Shown: piece after piece, positions 42,722 through 50,769 of the stretch
How the letters are laid out: the number at the start of each line of letters is the position of its first letter
How positions within the stretch are numbered: the first letter of the stretch is position 1
Source: CAVQGM01 sp963712065
GTDB taxonomy: Bacteria; Actinomycetota; Acidimicrobiia; Acidimicrobiales; Acidimicrobilacustridaceae
Reading direction: 5' to 3'
Assembly (NCBI GenBank): GCA_963712065.1
Contig: CAVQGM010000001.1
Span: 1,426,001 to 1,490,000 of the forward strand
DNA: 64,000 nucleotides
The notes under the pieces: model-generated
Database searches by the model: none
Told to the model about the DNA's origin: nothing
What the model saw: the letters and a program-made list of their open reading frames with translations, nothing else
Translations under genes and position numbers: made by a program

Positions 42722-43653
42722 CAGTCGCCCAGCCGTTCGACGACGAGCCCGGCGAGGGCGTCCATCACGGTCGGATCGTCGTTGAGCGAGCGGGTGCGGG
42801 CGAAGGCCAGCCCGGCCCGCTCGGCCACGCCGCGAGCCTCGATGTCGAGGTCGTAGAGCACCTCGAGGTGGTCGGCCACGAAGCCCTGGGCGCAGACCAG
42901 CACCCCGGCGCTGCGCCCGGTCGCCGCCAGCTCGGCGATGATCTCGGCGATGTCGGGGCCGCGCCACGGCTCGGGTGTGCGTCCCGCGCTCTGCCAGCCG
43001 AGGGACCAGTCGGCCCACGGGTTCAGGCCGAGGCGCCTCGCCACCGCGTCGGCGCTCTGGCGGAGCTGGTCCGGGTACGGGTCGTCGACCAGCACGCGCT
43101 CGGGGAGCGAGTGCGCGGTGAACAGCACCTTGTGGGCCGCGGGCAGACGGGTTCGGGCCTCGCCCACGGCATCGGTGAGGAAGTCGAGGTAGGCCGGCAG
43201 CAGGTGCCAGTGGTCGATGCCGACGAACGACAGGCCGTGCTCGGTCGCGGTGGCGGCCGCCCGCTGGTGGTACTGCCCGACGCTGAACCCCGAGTAGTGC
43301 GGTGCGAGCACCAGGCCGACGACGCGGGTGACGCCGTCGTCGGCGAGGGCGGCGACGGCGTCCTCGATGAAGGGGGCGGCGTGCTTCTGCCCGAGCACGA
43401 CCCGCCACCTCCCCCGCTGGCGGGCCTCGAGGCCGCGCTCGACGGCGGCCCGCTGGGCCTCGGTGCGCGCCGCGAGCGGCGAGATGCCGCCGATGGCGTC
43501 GTAGCGGCCCGTCAGCTCGGCCAGCAGCTCGGGGGTCGGGGCCTTCCCCCGGCGGATGTGGGTGTAGTAGGCCTCGACGTCCTCCGGCCGTCGGGGGGTC
43601 CCGTAGGCCATCACCACCAGGCCGACCCGCTCGTCACCCAGGTGGCTGCTCAT
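42721..43653 (-). CDS. hemH: Ferrochelatase (coproporphyrin type likely)
   Basis: 310 residues from ATG 43653. VGLVVMAYGTPRRPEDVEAY is the family N-terminus; VLAPHYSGFSVGQYHQ contains the metal-interacting His; TAHSLPERVLVDDPYPDQLR and SAGRTPEPWRGPDI give the Glu/His region, and VCAQGFVADHLEVLYDLDIE ends the core. In Gram-positive bacteria it inserts iron into coproporphyrin III (CpfC). It overlaps hemE and hemY by 4 bases each. Confidence 0.95.
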   Translation of the reverse strand: MSSHLGDERVGLVVMAYGTPRRPEDVEAYYTHIRRGKAPTPELLAELTGRYDAIGGISPLAARTEAQRAAVERGLEARQRGRWRVVLGQKHAAPFIEDAVAALADDGVTRVVGLVLAPHYSGFSVGQYHQRAAATATEHGLSFVGIDHWHLLPAYLDFLTDAVGEARTRLPAAHKVLFTAHSLPERVLVDDPYPDQLRQSADAVARRLGLNPWADWSLGWQSAGRTPEPWRGPDIAEIIAELAATGRSAGVLVCAQGFVADHLEVLYDLDIEARGVAERAGLAFARTRSLNDDPTVMDALAGLVVERLGD

Positions 43654-44705
43654 GCGGTCGCCTCGTCCGGGCCGAGGTCGAGCTCGACGCGCCCTTCGGT
43701 GTGCACGAGGTCGACCACCTGCTCGAGGATGGCGGGGTCGGTCTCGGGCAGCACGCCGTGGCCGAGGTTGAAGACGTGGCCGGGGTGGCCGCCGTTGCGG
43801 GTGAGCACGTCGCGAGCCGCCTCGGCGACCACCGGCCACGGGGCCAGGCAGATCGCCGGGTCGAGGTTGCCCTGCAGCGCCCGTCCGGGCCCGACGCGCC
43901 CACGGGCGGTGTCGATCGGCACCCGCCAGTCGACCCCGACGACGTCGGCGCCGGCGTCGCCGAGCAGGGTGAGCAGCTCGCCGGTGCCGACACCGAAGTG
44001 GATGCGCGGCACCCCGAGGTCGGCGACCCCGTCGAAGACCCGACGGCTGTGGGGGAGCACGAAGCGGAGGTAGTCGGGCGGGCTGAGCGCCCCGGCCCAG
44101 CTGTCGAACAGCTGGATGGCGGCGGCCCCGGCCTCGATCTGGGAGCGCAGCGAGGCCACGGCGAGGTCGGTGAGGCGGCTCATGAGCTCGTGCCAGAGCG
44201 ACGGGTCGCCGTGCATGAGGGCCTTGGTGCGGGCGTAGGTGCGCGAGGGGCGTCCCTCGACGAGGTAGCTGGCCACGGTGAACGGCGCCCCGGCGAACCC
44301 GATGAGGGGCACGTCGAGCTCACCGGTGAGGATCTGCACCGTCTCGAGCACGTACGGCGTGTCGAGCTCGGGCTCGAGGGGGCGCAGCCGGGCGAGGTCG
44401 GCGGCGGCGGCGAACGGCTGGCCGACCACGGGGCCGATGCCGGGGGCCACGTCGACCCCGAAGCCGATGGCGGCGGCCGGCACGACGATGTCGCTGTAGA
44501 GGATGGCGGCGTCGACCCCGTAGCGCCGCACCGGCTGCATCGTGATCTCGGCGGCCAGATCGGGCCTGCGGATGGCGTCGAGGATGCTGCCCTCGCCCCG
44601 CACCTCCCGGTACTCGGGCAGCGAGCGCCCGGCCTGGCGCATGAACCACACGGGGACCCGCTCGTGGGGCTCGGACCGGCAGGCGGCGAGGAAGGGGGAC
44701 GGCAC
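43650..44705 (-). CDS. hemE: Uroporphyrinogen decarboxylase
   Basis: 351 residues from GTG 44705. VPVWFMRQAGRSLPEYREVR and IGFAGAPFTVASYLVEG are the two PROSITE-type HemE signatures. The catalytic Asp in AILYSDIVVPAAAIGFGVDV and the C-terminal GHPGHVFNLGHGVLPETDP are intact. It decarboxylates uroporphyrinogen III to coproporphyrinogen III and starts the hemE-hemH-hemY unit. The gene is divergent from the first DUF4397 gene with ~197 bases between. Confidence 0.96.
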   Translation of the reverse strand: MPSPFLAACRSEPHERVPVWFMRQAGRSLPEYREVRGEGSILDAIRRPDLAAEITMQPVRRYGVDAAILYSDIVVPAAAIGFGVDVAPGIGPVVGQPFAAAADLARLRPLEPELDTPYVLETVQILTGELDVPLIGFAGAPFTVASYLVEGRPSRTYARTKALMHGDPSLWHELMSRLTDLAVASLRSQIEAGAAAIQLFDSWAGALSPPDYLRFVLPHSRRVFDGVADLGVPRIHFGVGTGELLTLLGDAGADVVGVDWRVPIDTARGRVGPGRALQGNLDPAICLAPWPVVAEAARDVLTRNGGHPGHVFNLGHGVLPETDPAILEQVVDLVHTEGRVELDLGPDEATA

Positions 44706-44902
44706 GCGGGCACGGTAACGCCCCGCCCCGCCGGGCGGCCACGTGGCGGGGCGGGGCCGCCCGGGTCCTGCAGGGCGCAAACAGCCGAACGGTCATCCGC
44801 GCCGCCCGCTGGTACCGTAGAACCGTTGGCGGCATGAACGTGTCCGCCGTCACATTCGTGCGGGGTCCGTTCCGACGCCCGCGAAACCTCGCGAGGAGAT
44901 CC

Positions 44903-45700
44903 ATGAAGCGTTTCACCATCCTGGCTGCGGGCGTGCTGTTGGCCGTCCTGTTCGCCCCGACCATCTCGGCCCCCGCCGGGGCCCAGGCCACGACCGACGT
45001 CTACGTGGTCCACGGCCTCAACCTCAGCTTCCAGGAGTCGCAGGACGCCGGCGGCACCAGCGTCACCGTCTGCGCCGGCGACACCTCGCTGATCCCCGAC
45101 TTCCAGTTCGGCGACGTCGTGGGTCCCGTCGCCCTCCCCTCCGGCGGGACCGTGCCGGTGTCGGTGTACCTCGGCGCCGAGGTCGACTGCGCCGATCCCG
45201 GTGACACCCCGCTCGTCATCGGCCAGGACGTGACGCCCGAGGGTGCGGCCGTGGCCCTCGTCGCCACCGCCGGTCCGGAACAGGACCCGGCGCTTGCGCC
45301 CTTCGCCCTCGACGTCGCCTGCGCCGATGCCGGCGACGGCCGCCTCACCGGCGCCCACGCCGCCAACGCCCCCGAGGTCGACGTGACCGTCGCCGGCGGC
45401 AGCGTCGGCTCGCTCGCCTTCGGCGAGTCGCTCACCGCCCCGCTCCCCGCCGACACCTACGACGTCGCGGTCCTGCTCGGCGACACGCCGATCGTCGAGG
45501 CCCCGATCCCGGTCGAGGACGCGGTGCACACCGCGATCTTCGTGGTCGGCAACCAGCCCGTCGACGGCAACACCCCGGTCGTCCCGCTGGCCCTGACCAT
45601 CGACCTCGCCGTGTGCGAGACGCCGGCGGTGCCGACCACGCCGACGACGGCGGCCCCGGCCGCCGCGGCCGCCTCGGCGCAGCCGAGCTTCACCGGCTGA
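44903..45700 (+). CDS. Secreted DUF4397 protein 1 with C-terminal PSFTG
   Basis: 265 residues from ATG 44903 (GGAGA five bases upstream). The signal peptide is MKRFTILAAGVLLAVLFAPT with cleavage near PAGAQA. DUF4397 segments appear twice: TTDVYVVHGLNLSFQES ... VTVCAGD ... DFQFGDVVGPVALPSGG and the second LTGAHAANAPEVDVTVAGG ... DTYDVAVLLGDTP. The C-terminus is a Pro/Thr linker, an Ala run and QPSFTG as the very last residues. No membrane anchor follows. It is the first of three tandem paralogs; DUF4397 domains are beta-sandwich exported modules of unknown role. Confidence 0.85.
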   Translation: MKRFTILAAGVLLAVLFAPTISAPAGAQATTDVYVVHGLNLSFQESQDAGGTSVTVCAGDTSLIPDFQFGDVVGPVALPSGGTVPVSVYLGAEVDCADPGDTPLVIGQDVTPEGAAVALVATAGPEQDPALAPFALDVACADAGDGRLTGAHAANAPEVDVTVAGGSVGSLAFGESLTAPLPADTYDVAVLLGDTPIVEAPIPVEDAVHTAIFVVGNQPVDGNTPVVPLALTIDLAVCETPAVPTTPTTAAPAAAAASAQPSFTG

Positions 45701-45725
45701 CCCGGGTCGCCTCCGAGCGTCCAGG

Positions 45726-45753
45726 AACGGGGAGCCCTTCGGGGCTCCCCGTT
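45726..45753 (+). terminator. 12-bp stem with TTCG tetraloop after DUF4397 gene 1
   Basis: AACGGGGAGCCC (45726-45737) pairs perfectly with GGGCTCCCCGTT (45742-45753) around the very stable TTCG tetraloop, 25 bases past the stop codon. This makes a strong terminator candidate and implies that the second DUF4397 gene has its own promoter. Confidence 0.8.
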
Positions 45754-45896
45754 GCGCGTCCGGGGTGGGGCGCCAGGGACGGGCGCGGGTCGGCATCGTG
45801 GACGGAGCTCACCGTCAGGGCTACGTTTGGTGGCCCTGCTGGACCGAGCGGGAGGGCCGATCCTCCCGTCCCTGGACCACCGACGCGAGGAGCACC

Positions 45897-46739
45897 ATGC
45901 GACGACTCGTCCTTCTGGCTGCGGGGGCCCTGCTCGCCGCCCTCCTGCTGCCGCTGACGCCCGTTGCCGCCGGCGCCGGGGGCACGACCGACGTCTACCT
46001 GGTGCACGGCCTCAACCTCGAGAGCCAGGAAGGCCCCGGCGGCTCGGCCGTGACCGTCTGCGCCGGTGACGCCCGTCTGGTCGCCGACTTCCAGTTCGGC
46101 GACACGGCCGGACCGCTCGCCCTCCCGACGGGGATCGCCGTCGATGTCACCGTCTACCTCGGCGGCGACGTCGACTGCGCCGACCCTGGCGCCACCCCGA
46201 GCTTCACCGACTCGGTCACCCCCGAGGGCGACGCCGTCGCCGTCGTCGCCACCGCCGAGGCCGGCGAGCGGGTCCCCGTGCCCGTCCTGCAGCCGTTCCC
46301 GATCGACGTGGGCTGCGTCGCCGCCGGCCAGGGTCGCCTCACCGGCAACCACGCCGCGCTGGCGCCCGCGGTCGACGTGCTGCTCGGCGACGCCGTGGTG
46401 GGTCAGCTGTCCTTCGGCGAGCAGCTCGGCGCTGACCTGCCCGTCGGCGGTGGCTACGAGATCAGCATCGAGGCGGGCGGCAGCGTCGTCCTCGGCCCCA
46501 TCGACCTGTCGATCTTCGAAGCCGTGGGCACCAACGTGTTCGTGGTCGGCGGCCTGCCGGCGAGCCCGGTCATGGAGGAGCCCGACGAGCTGGTCCCGGT
46601 CGGCCTCCCGACGACGCCCTTCGTGGCCCTCACGCTCGACGTCGAGCTGGCCCTGTGCGACACGCCGCTCGAGCCGACGACCACGTCCACCGCGGCAGCG
46701 GCCGCCGCGGCCGCGGCCACCCCGCGCTTCACCGGCTGA
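45897..46739 (+). CDS. Secreted DUF4397 protein 2 with C-terminal PRFTG
   Basis: 280 residues from ATG 45897 after GAGGAGC. The signal peptide is MRRLVLLAAGALLAALLLPL, mature near AGAGG. It is the closest relative of protein 1: TTDVYLVHGLNLESQEG, AVTVCAGD, ADFQFGDTAGPLALPTG, VDCADPGATP and LTGNHAALAPAVDVLLGDAV align without large gaps. The C-terminus is EPTTTSTAAAAAAAAATPRF then TG and stop. The last 45 bases including the stop are identical to those of gene 3. Confidence 0.85.
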   Translation: MRRLVLLAAGALLAALLLPLTPVAAGAGGTTDVYLVHGLNLESQEGPGGSAVTVCAGDARLVADFQFGDTAGPLALPTGIAVDVTVYLGGDVDCADPGATPSFTDSVTPEGDAVAVVATAEAGERVPVPVLQPFPIDVGCVAAGQGRLTGNHAALAPAVDVLLGDAVVGQLSFGEQLGADLPVGGGYEISIEAGGSVVLGPIDLSIFEAVGTNVFVVGGLPASPVMEEPDELVPVGLPTTPFVALTLDVELALCDTPLEPTTTSTAAAAAAAAATPRFTG

Positions 46740-46855
46740 ACCCGCCCGTCGGCCGGACGATCCTGGCCCAAGGGCGTCGGCGCGGCTAGCGTCGTGTTGC
46801 TTCACCCTGGTCGGGATCCCGTCCGGCCGGGCACACCCGCTCGAAGAGGAGACCG

Positions 46856-47632
46856 ATGAAGCGCTTTGCCCTGCTCGCCCTGGTCGGCCTGACGGCCGTC
46901 CTGCTCCCGACCGCCGCCGATGCCGGTGCCGGTGACCCGGCCGCGGTCCGCATCGTGCACGCCGCCACGTACTCGGCCAACGAGGACTTCCCCGTCACGC
47001 TCTGCGTCGACGGCGAGTTGGTCGACGGCGACTTCGTGGTCGGGGACTTCATCGATACCGAGCTGCCCGCCGCCGACTACCAGGTCGACATCTTCGTCGG
47101 CACCGACCAGGAGTGCATCGAGGGGGAGGGCGCCATCTCCGACCTCCTGTCGGTGCCCGCCGGCGCCGACGTCACCGTCGCCGCCATCTGGCCCAACGGC
47201 GGCCCGACCCTGGCCGTGTGGGAGAACGACTACTCCTGCACCGACCCCGCGGTCGCCCGCGTCGCCTCGCGCCACGCGGCCACCACCAACGGCCCGGTCG
47301 ACGTCCTCGCCACGGTCGGCGGCGAGGAGTTGGTGATCGTGGAGGGCCTCGCCGAGGGCGAGCAGGACATCCAGGACGGCGTGACCGGGATCGAGCTCAC
47401 GGACGTTCGGGCCGTGCCCACCGGGGGCGACGAGACGCTGATCGAGTTCGGCGACCTCAGCTTCGACGAGGGCGTCGTCTACGAGATCTACGCCATCGGG
47501 GGCAACGACGGCCCGGCCGGTTTCTTCGTGCTGACCGTCGACGTCGGGGTCTGCGAGCAGCCGACCACGTCGGCGCCGACCACGACCGCGGCGGCCGCCG
47601 CGGCCGCGGCCACCCCGCGCTTCACCGGCTGA
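46856..47632 (+). CDS. Secreted DUF4397 protein 3 with C-terminal PRFTG
   Basis: 258 residues from ATG 46856, preceded by GAAGAGGAG. The signal peptide is MKRFALLALVGLTAVLLPTA with likely cleavage after ADAGA. It is a divergent DUF4397 protein: AAVRIVHAATYSANEDFPVT, LPAADYQVDIFVGTDQEC and VARVASRHAATTNGPVDVLA show two repeats. Identity to proteins 1 and 2 is low in the body, but the end TTTAAAAAAAATPRFTG is the same as in protein 2. It is probably expressed from its own promoter; a strong hairpin follows. Confidence 0.85.
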   Translation: MKRFALLALVGLTAVLLPTAADAGAGDPAAVRIVHAATYSANEDFPVTLCVDGELVDGDFVVGDFIDTELPAADYQVDIFVGTDQECIEGEGAISDLLSVPAGADVTVAAIWPNGGPTLAVWENDYSCTDPAVARVASRHAATTNGPVDVLATVGGEELVIVEGLAEGEQDIQDGVTGIELTDVRAVPTGGDETLIEFGDLSFDEGVVYEIYAIGGNDGPAGFFVLTVDVGVCEQPTTSAPTTTAAAAAAAATPRFTG

Positions 47633-47652
47633 ACCGCCGGCACCCCGTTCGG

Positions 47653-47686
47653 CGGCGACGGCCCCGCTCCGGCGGGGCCGTCGCCG
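47653..47686 (+). terminator. 15-bp stem with TCCG loop after DUF4397 gene 3
   Basis: CGGCGACGGCCCCGC (47653-47667) pairs with GCGGGGCCGTCGCCG (47672-47686) around TCCG, 21 bases past the stop. A strong terminator candidate closing the DUF4397 block. Confidence 0.8.
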
Positions 47687-47739
47687 CGTCCGGGTCCGGG
47701 TCGTGGGCTGCGTTCGGTCGACGGGTGCCACACTGCGGG

Positions 47740-47997
47740 ATGCGCCGATCGATCGACGACTACCCGTTCGACCCGAGCGACGAGCCCCCGGGGCTCGACG
47801 AGTACACGCCGGTGTCGTGGGCCGTCGCCGTCAGCGACGACTACGACGACGCCGAACCCCGGGTGGTCCTCACCGTCGAAGAGGTCGGCCGAGCCGGCGC
47901 CGGGCTGGTCGCGCACCTGTCGCCGGCGGTGGCCCGGCGGCTCCGGGTCGCGCTGCGGGACGCCCTCCGCGAGGTGGGGGAGGACCCCGGCTCCTGA
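47740..47997 (+). CDS. Small hypothetical protein (85 aa)
   Basis: From ATG 47740 an 85-residue acidic protein with MRRSIDDYPFDPSDEPPGLD at the start and an amphipathic C-terminal helix (SPAVARRLRVALRDALREVG). VSWAVAVSDDYDDAEPRVVL looks like an extended strand pair. I do not recognise a family. It lies between the DUF4397 block and the Zur operators and has good codon bias. Confidence 0.65.
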   Translation: MRRSIDDYPFDPSDEPPGLDEYTPVSWAVAVSDDYDDAEPRVVLTVEEVGRAGAGLVAHLSPAVARRLRVALRDALREVGEDPGS

Positions 47998-48025
47998 CAC
48001 CGTGGGCCCTCGGCCCGATTGGAAA

Positions 48026-48062
48026 TGAGAACGCTTCCCATCTAGGGTGAGAAGCGTTCTCA
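48026..48062. promoter_or_regulatory. Twin inverted Zur-like operators of the zinc transporter operon
   Basis: TGAGAACGCTTCCCA (48026-48040) and TGAGAAGCGTTCTCA (48048-48062) are two 15-base sites of form TGAGAA-n3-TTCTCA; the second is perfectly palindromic, the first has one mismatch. The flanked sequences are inverted copies: GGAAATGAGAACGCTTCCCA and the reverse complement of the other arm agree at 18 of 21 bases. The spacing matches two bound dimers. They precede the znuA start at 48089 and likely mediate zinc repression. Confidence 0.75.
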
Positions 48063-48088
48063 TTCCCGCCCACGTCCCGGAGCTCCCC

Positions 48089-49077
48089 ATGGTTCGTCCC
48101 CGCCGTCCCCGCCGGCTCCTCCCGCTCGTCGCCGCCATCCTCCTGCTGGCCGCGGCCTGCGGCTCGTCCTCGACCGACGAGTCGGCCCCCGCCGGCGACG
48201 CCACGACCCCGACCACCGCGGCCGACGTCCCGACCATCGTCGTCACCTACGAGGTCCTGGGCGCGGTGGTGAGCGATCTGGTGGGCGACACGGCCGAGGT
48301 CGAGGTGCTGATGCCCCCCGGCATCGACCCCCACGACTTCCAGCCCTCCGCCCAGGAGGTCGCGTCGGTCAGCGAGGCCGACCTGGTCGTGGCCAACGGC
48401 CTCGGGCTCGAGGAGGGCCTCACCGACGCGCTCGAGCAGGCCGAGGCCGACGGCATCCCGGTCTTCTACGCCACCGACCACGTCGAGCTGCGCCAGTTCG
48501 GCGAGGGAGAGATCGCCGAGGGCGAGGAGCACGCCCCGAGGGCGAGGAGCACGCCCACGAGGGTGACGACCCCCACTTCTGGGTCGACCCGGTCTCGATG
48601 CACCGGGTGGTCGCCGCCCTCGGACCGTTCGCCGCCACCGAGCTCGGGCTCGACCTCGCCGCCCGCACCGCCGACCTCGAGGCCCGCCTCGACCAACTCG
48701 ACGCCGAGACCGACCAGACGCTCGCCGTCGTCCCCGCCGACCGGCGCAAGCTCGTCACCGGCCACGAGTCGATGGGCTACTTCGCCCGCCAGTACGGCTT
48801 CGTGCTGGTCGGCGCCCTCATCCCCGCCACCACCTCACAGGCGGCACCGTCGGCCGGCGAGCTCGCCGCACTGCGCGAACAGGTCGAGCGGGAGCAGGTG
48901 CCGGCCATCTTCACCGAGATCGGCACCCCCCCGGCCCTCTCCGACGCCATCGCCGAGGAGACCGGGGTGGAGGTCGTCGAGCTTGGCTCGCACACCCTTC
49001 CCGACGACGGGTCGTACTTCACCTTCATCGACGACATCGCCGTGGCCGTGGCCGGGGCCCTGGCGCCGGCGACCTGA
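48089..49077 (+). pseudogene. znuA: Zinc ABC transporter substrate-binding protein, frameshifted by a 20-bp tandem duplication
   Basis: From ATG 48089: a lipoprotein signal (LLPLVAAILLLAAACGSSS), then TYEVLGAVVSDLVGDTAEVE, VLMPPGIDPHDFQPSAQEVA (first His ligand) and the acidic/His loop. At 48517-48556 a 20-base unit CGAGGGCGAGGAGCACGCCC is present twice, shifting the frame. With one copy removed the frame reads EHAHEGDDPHFWVDPVSMHR and continues through GHESMGYFARQYG to the stop at 49075-49077, restoring a normal ~320-residue ZnuA. Without that correction the N-terminal half fuses in frame to znuB. Confidence 0.85.
48517..48556 (+). repeat. 20-bp perfect tandem duplication in znuA
   Basis: CGAGGGCGAGGAGCACGCCC occupies 48517-48536 and 48537-48556. 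The unit is not a multiple of three, so the reading frame of znuA is lost at this point. It lies in the region coding for the His-rich metal loop. Confidence 0.97.
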
Positions 49078-49090
49078 GCCGGCACCGACC

Positions 49091-49984
49091 GTGGACTGGC
49101 TCGTCGAACCCTTCGCCGACAACGCGTTCCTGCTGCGCGCGCTCGTCGCCGGCGTGCTCGTGGCCGTCGCGTGCGGCGTGGTCGGCACCTTCGTCGTGTT
49201 GCGCGGCCTGGCCTTCATCGGTGACGCGCTGGCCCACGGCGTGCTGCCGGGCGTGGCCGCCGCCCTCCTGCTCGGCGCCCCCGGCATGCTCGGCGCGCTG
49301 GTCGGCGCACTCGCCATGATCGGGGGCGTGAGCGTGATCACCCGGTGGTCGAAGCTGTCGTCCGACACCGCCATCGGCTTGCTCTTCGTCGGCATGCTGG
49401 CCCTCGGCGTGGTGATCGTCTCCCGCGCCCGCAGCTTCACCGGCGACCTGGTCAACATCCTGTTCGGCGAGATCCTCGGCATCACCACCGCCGACCTCTG
49501 GATCCAGGCCACCGCCACCGTCGTCGTCGTCGGCGTGGCCGTCGTGTGCGCCCGGCCGTTCCTGCTCCTGTCGTTCGACCCGGAGATGGCCGACGTCGCC
49601 GGGTTCCGGTCGAGCCGCTACCACACCCTCATGCTGCTGCTCATCGCGGTCACCGTCGTCGTGTCGTTCCAGACCGTCGGCACGCTGCTCGTGTTCGGGA
49701 TGCTCCTCGCCCCGGCCGGCACCGCCGCCCTCGTCACCCGGCGGGTGTCGGCGATGGTCCTCGTGGCCGTGGCGATCGGGGTGGCGTCGGTCTACGTCGG
49801 GCTGCTGGTCAGCTACCACTGGGACGTGGCCGGGGGCGCCGCCATCGTGCTCACCGCGGTGGCGGTGTTCTTCGTGGCGCTGGCCGTCCAGACGGTGCGC
49901 CGTTCGGTGCCGCGCCGGGCCGCGGATCGGGTCGACGCCGTGCCCGTCGAGGCCGGGACCGTCGAACCGGCCGTCGGCGCGTGA
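49091..49984 (+). CDS. znuB: Zinc ABC transporter permease
   Basis: 297 residues from GTG 49091 with about eight membrane helices. RALVAGVLVAVACGVVGTFV, VLRGLAFIGDALAHGVLPGV and GEILGITTADLWIQA are ABC-3 permease hallmarks. The frame is the same as that of the N-terminal half of znuA and no stop lies between, so a long chimeric reading exists because of the znuA duplication. The C-terminus is a short basic/acidic tail. Stop overlaps znuC (GTGA). Confidence 0.92.
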   Translation: MDWLVEPFADNAFLLRALVAGVLVAVACGVVGTFVVLRGLAFIGDALAHGVLPGVAAALLLGAPGMLGALVGALAMIGGVSVITRWSKLSSDTAIGLLFVGMLALGVVIVSRARSFTGDLVNILFGEILGITTADLWIQATATVVVVGVAVVCARPFLLLSFDPEMADVAGFRSSRYHTLMLLLIAVTVVVSFQTVGTLLVFGMLLAPAGTAALVTRRVSAMVLVAVAIGVASVYVGLLVSYHWDVAGGAAIVLTAVAVFFVALAVQTVRRSVPRRAADRVDAVPVEAGTVEPAVGA

Positions 49985-50769
49985 CCGTCGTCGCCGCCGG
50001 CGACCTGACGATCGGGTACGCCGGCCGGCCGGTCGTGTCCGGCATCGACCTCGCCGTCGGGCCGGGACAGCTCCTGGCCCTCGTCGGCACCAACGGGTCG
50101 GGCAAGTCGACGTTGCTGAAGACCCTGGCCGGGCTGCTGCCGCCGATCGCCGGGGGGATCGAGGTGCTCGACGCCGCGCCCGGTGCCGCCCCCCGCCGGC
50201 TCGCCTACCTGAGCCAGTTCCACCGCACCGCGCTCGTGCTCCCGCTGCGCGCCCGTGACGTGGTGCGGATGGGCCGGTTCGCCGACCACGGCCTGCTCGG
50301 CCGGCTCGGCCGGCGCGACGAGGAGCTCGTCGACGAGTCCCTGGAGCGGATGGGCGTGGCCGATCTGTCCGACCGCGCCCTGCGTGACCTGTCGGGCGGC
50401 CAGCAGCGCCGGGTGTACCTCGCCCAGGTCCTCGCCCGTCGAGGCGACCTGCTCGTCCTCGACGAACCGACCGCCGGCGTCGACGCCGCCGGCTCCGAGC
50501 GCTACGCCCGGGTCATCGAGGAGGAGCGCGCCCGCGGCGCGGCCGTGGTCGTGGCCACCCACGACATCGCCGACGCCGCCCGGGCCGACGACGTGCTGCT
50601 GCTCGCCGGGCGGGTGGTGGCCCACGGCCCGCCCCGCGAGGTGCTCACCGCCGAGCACCTCCTCGACGCCTTCGGGATCGCGCTGCGCCGGGTGGACGAC
50701 GCCCTCCTGCTCGGCGAGCAGCCCCACGGCCACGAGGCGGTCACGCGTGACCAGCCGCGGTGGCACTGA
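49981..50769 (+). CDS. znuC: Zinc ABC transporter ATP-binding protein
   Basis: 262 residues from GTG 49981. Walker A is LVGTNGSGKSTLLKTLAG, the Q-loop is YLSQF, the signature is LSGGQQRRVYLAQVLARRG, Walker B is LLVLDEPTAGVDAA and the H-loop ATHDIADAA. It couples ATP hydrolysis to ZnuB. Its last 29 bases overlap the convergent patatin gene. Confidence 0.94.
   Translation: MTVVAAGDLTIGYAGRPVVSGIDLAVGPGQLLALVGTNGSGKSTLLKTLAGLLPPIAGGIEVLDAAPGAAPRRLAYLSQFHRTALVLPLRARDVVRMGRFADHGLLGRLGRRDEELVDESLERMGVADLSDRALRDLSGGQQRRVYLAQVLARRGDLLVLDEPTAGVDAAGSERYARVIEEERARGAAVVVATHDIADAARADDVLLLAGRVVAHGPPREVLTAEHLLDAFGIALRRVDDALLLGEQPHGHEAVTRDQPRWH

Noticed and set aside
46750..46830. GGCCGGACG / CGTCCGGCC inverted repeat between DUF4397 genes 2 and 3
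   Set aside because: The arms are ~60 bases apart and GC-rich, so a chance match is likely; not called as a terminator or operator.
36496..47632. The class E sortase as direct anchor for the DUF4397 proteins
   Set aside because: Class E sortases need a signal followed by a membrane helix and basic tail, which these proteins lack; distance and lack of co-transcription also give no support. Kept only as a remark.
48047..49984. A 645-residue single protein covering znuA and znuB
   Set aside because: Its middle is the out-of-frame half of znuA caused by the 20-bp duplication. The correct reading is separate znuA and znuB.
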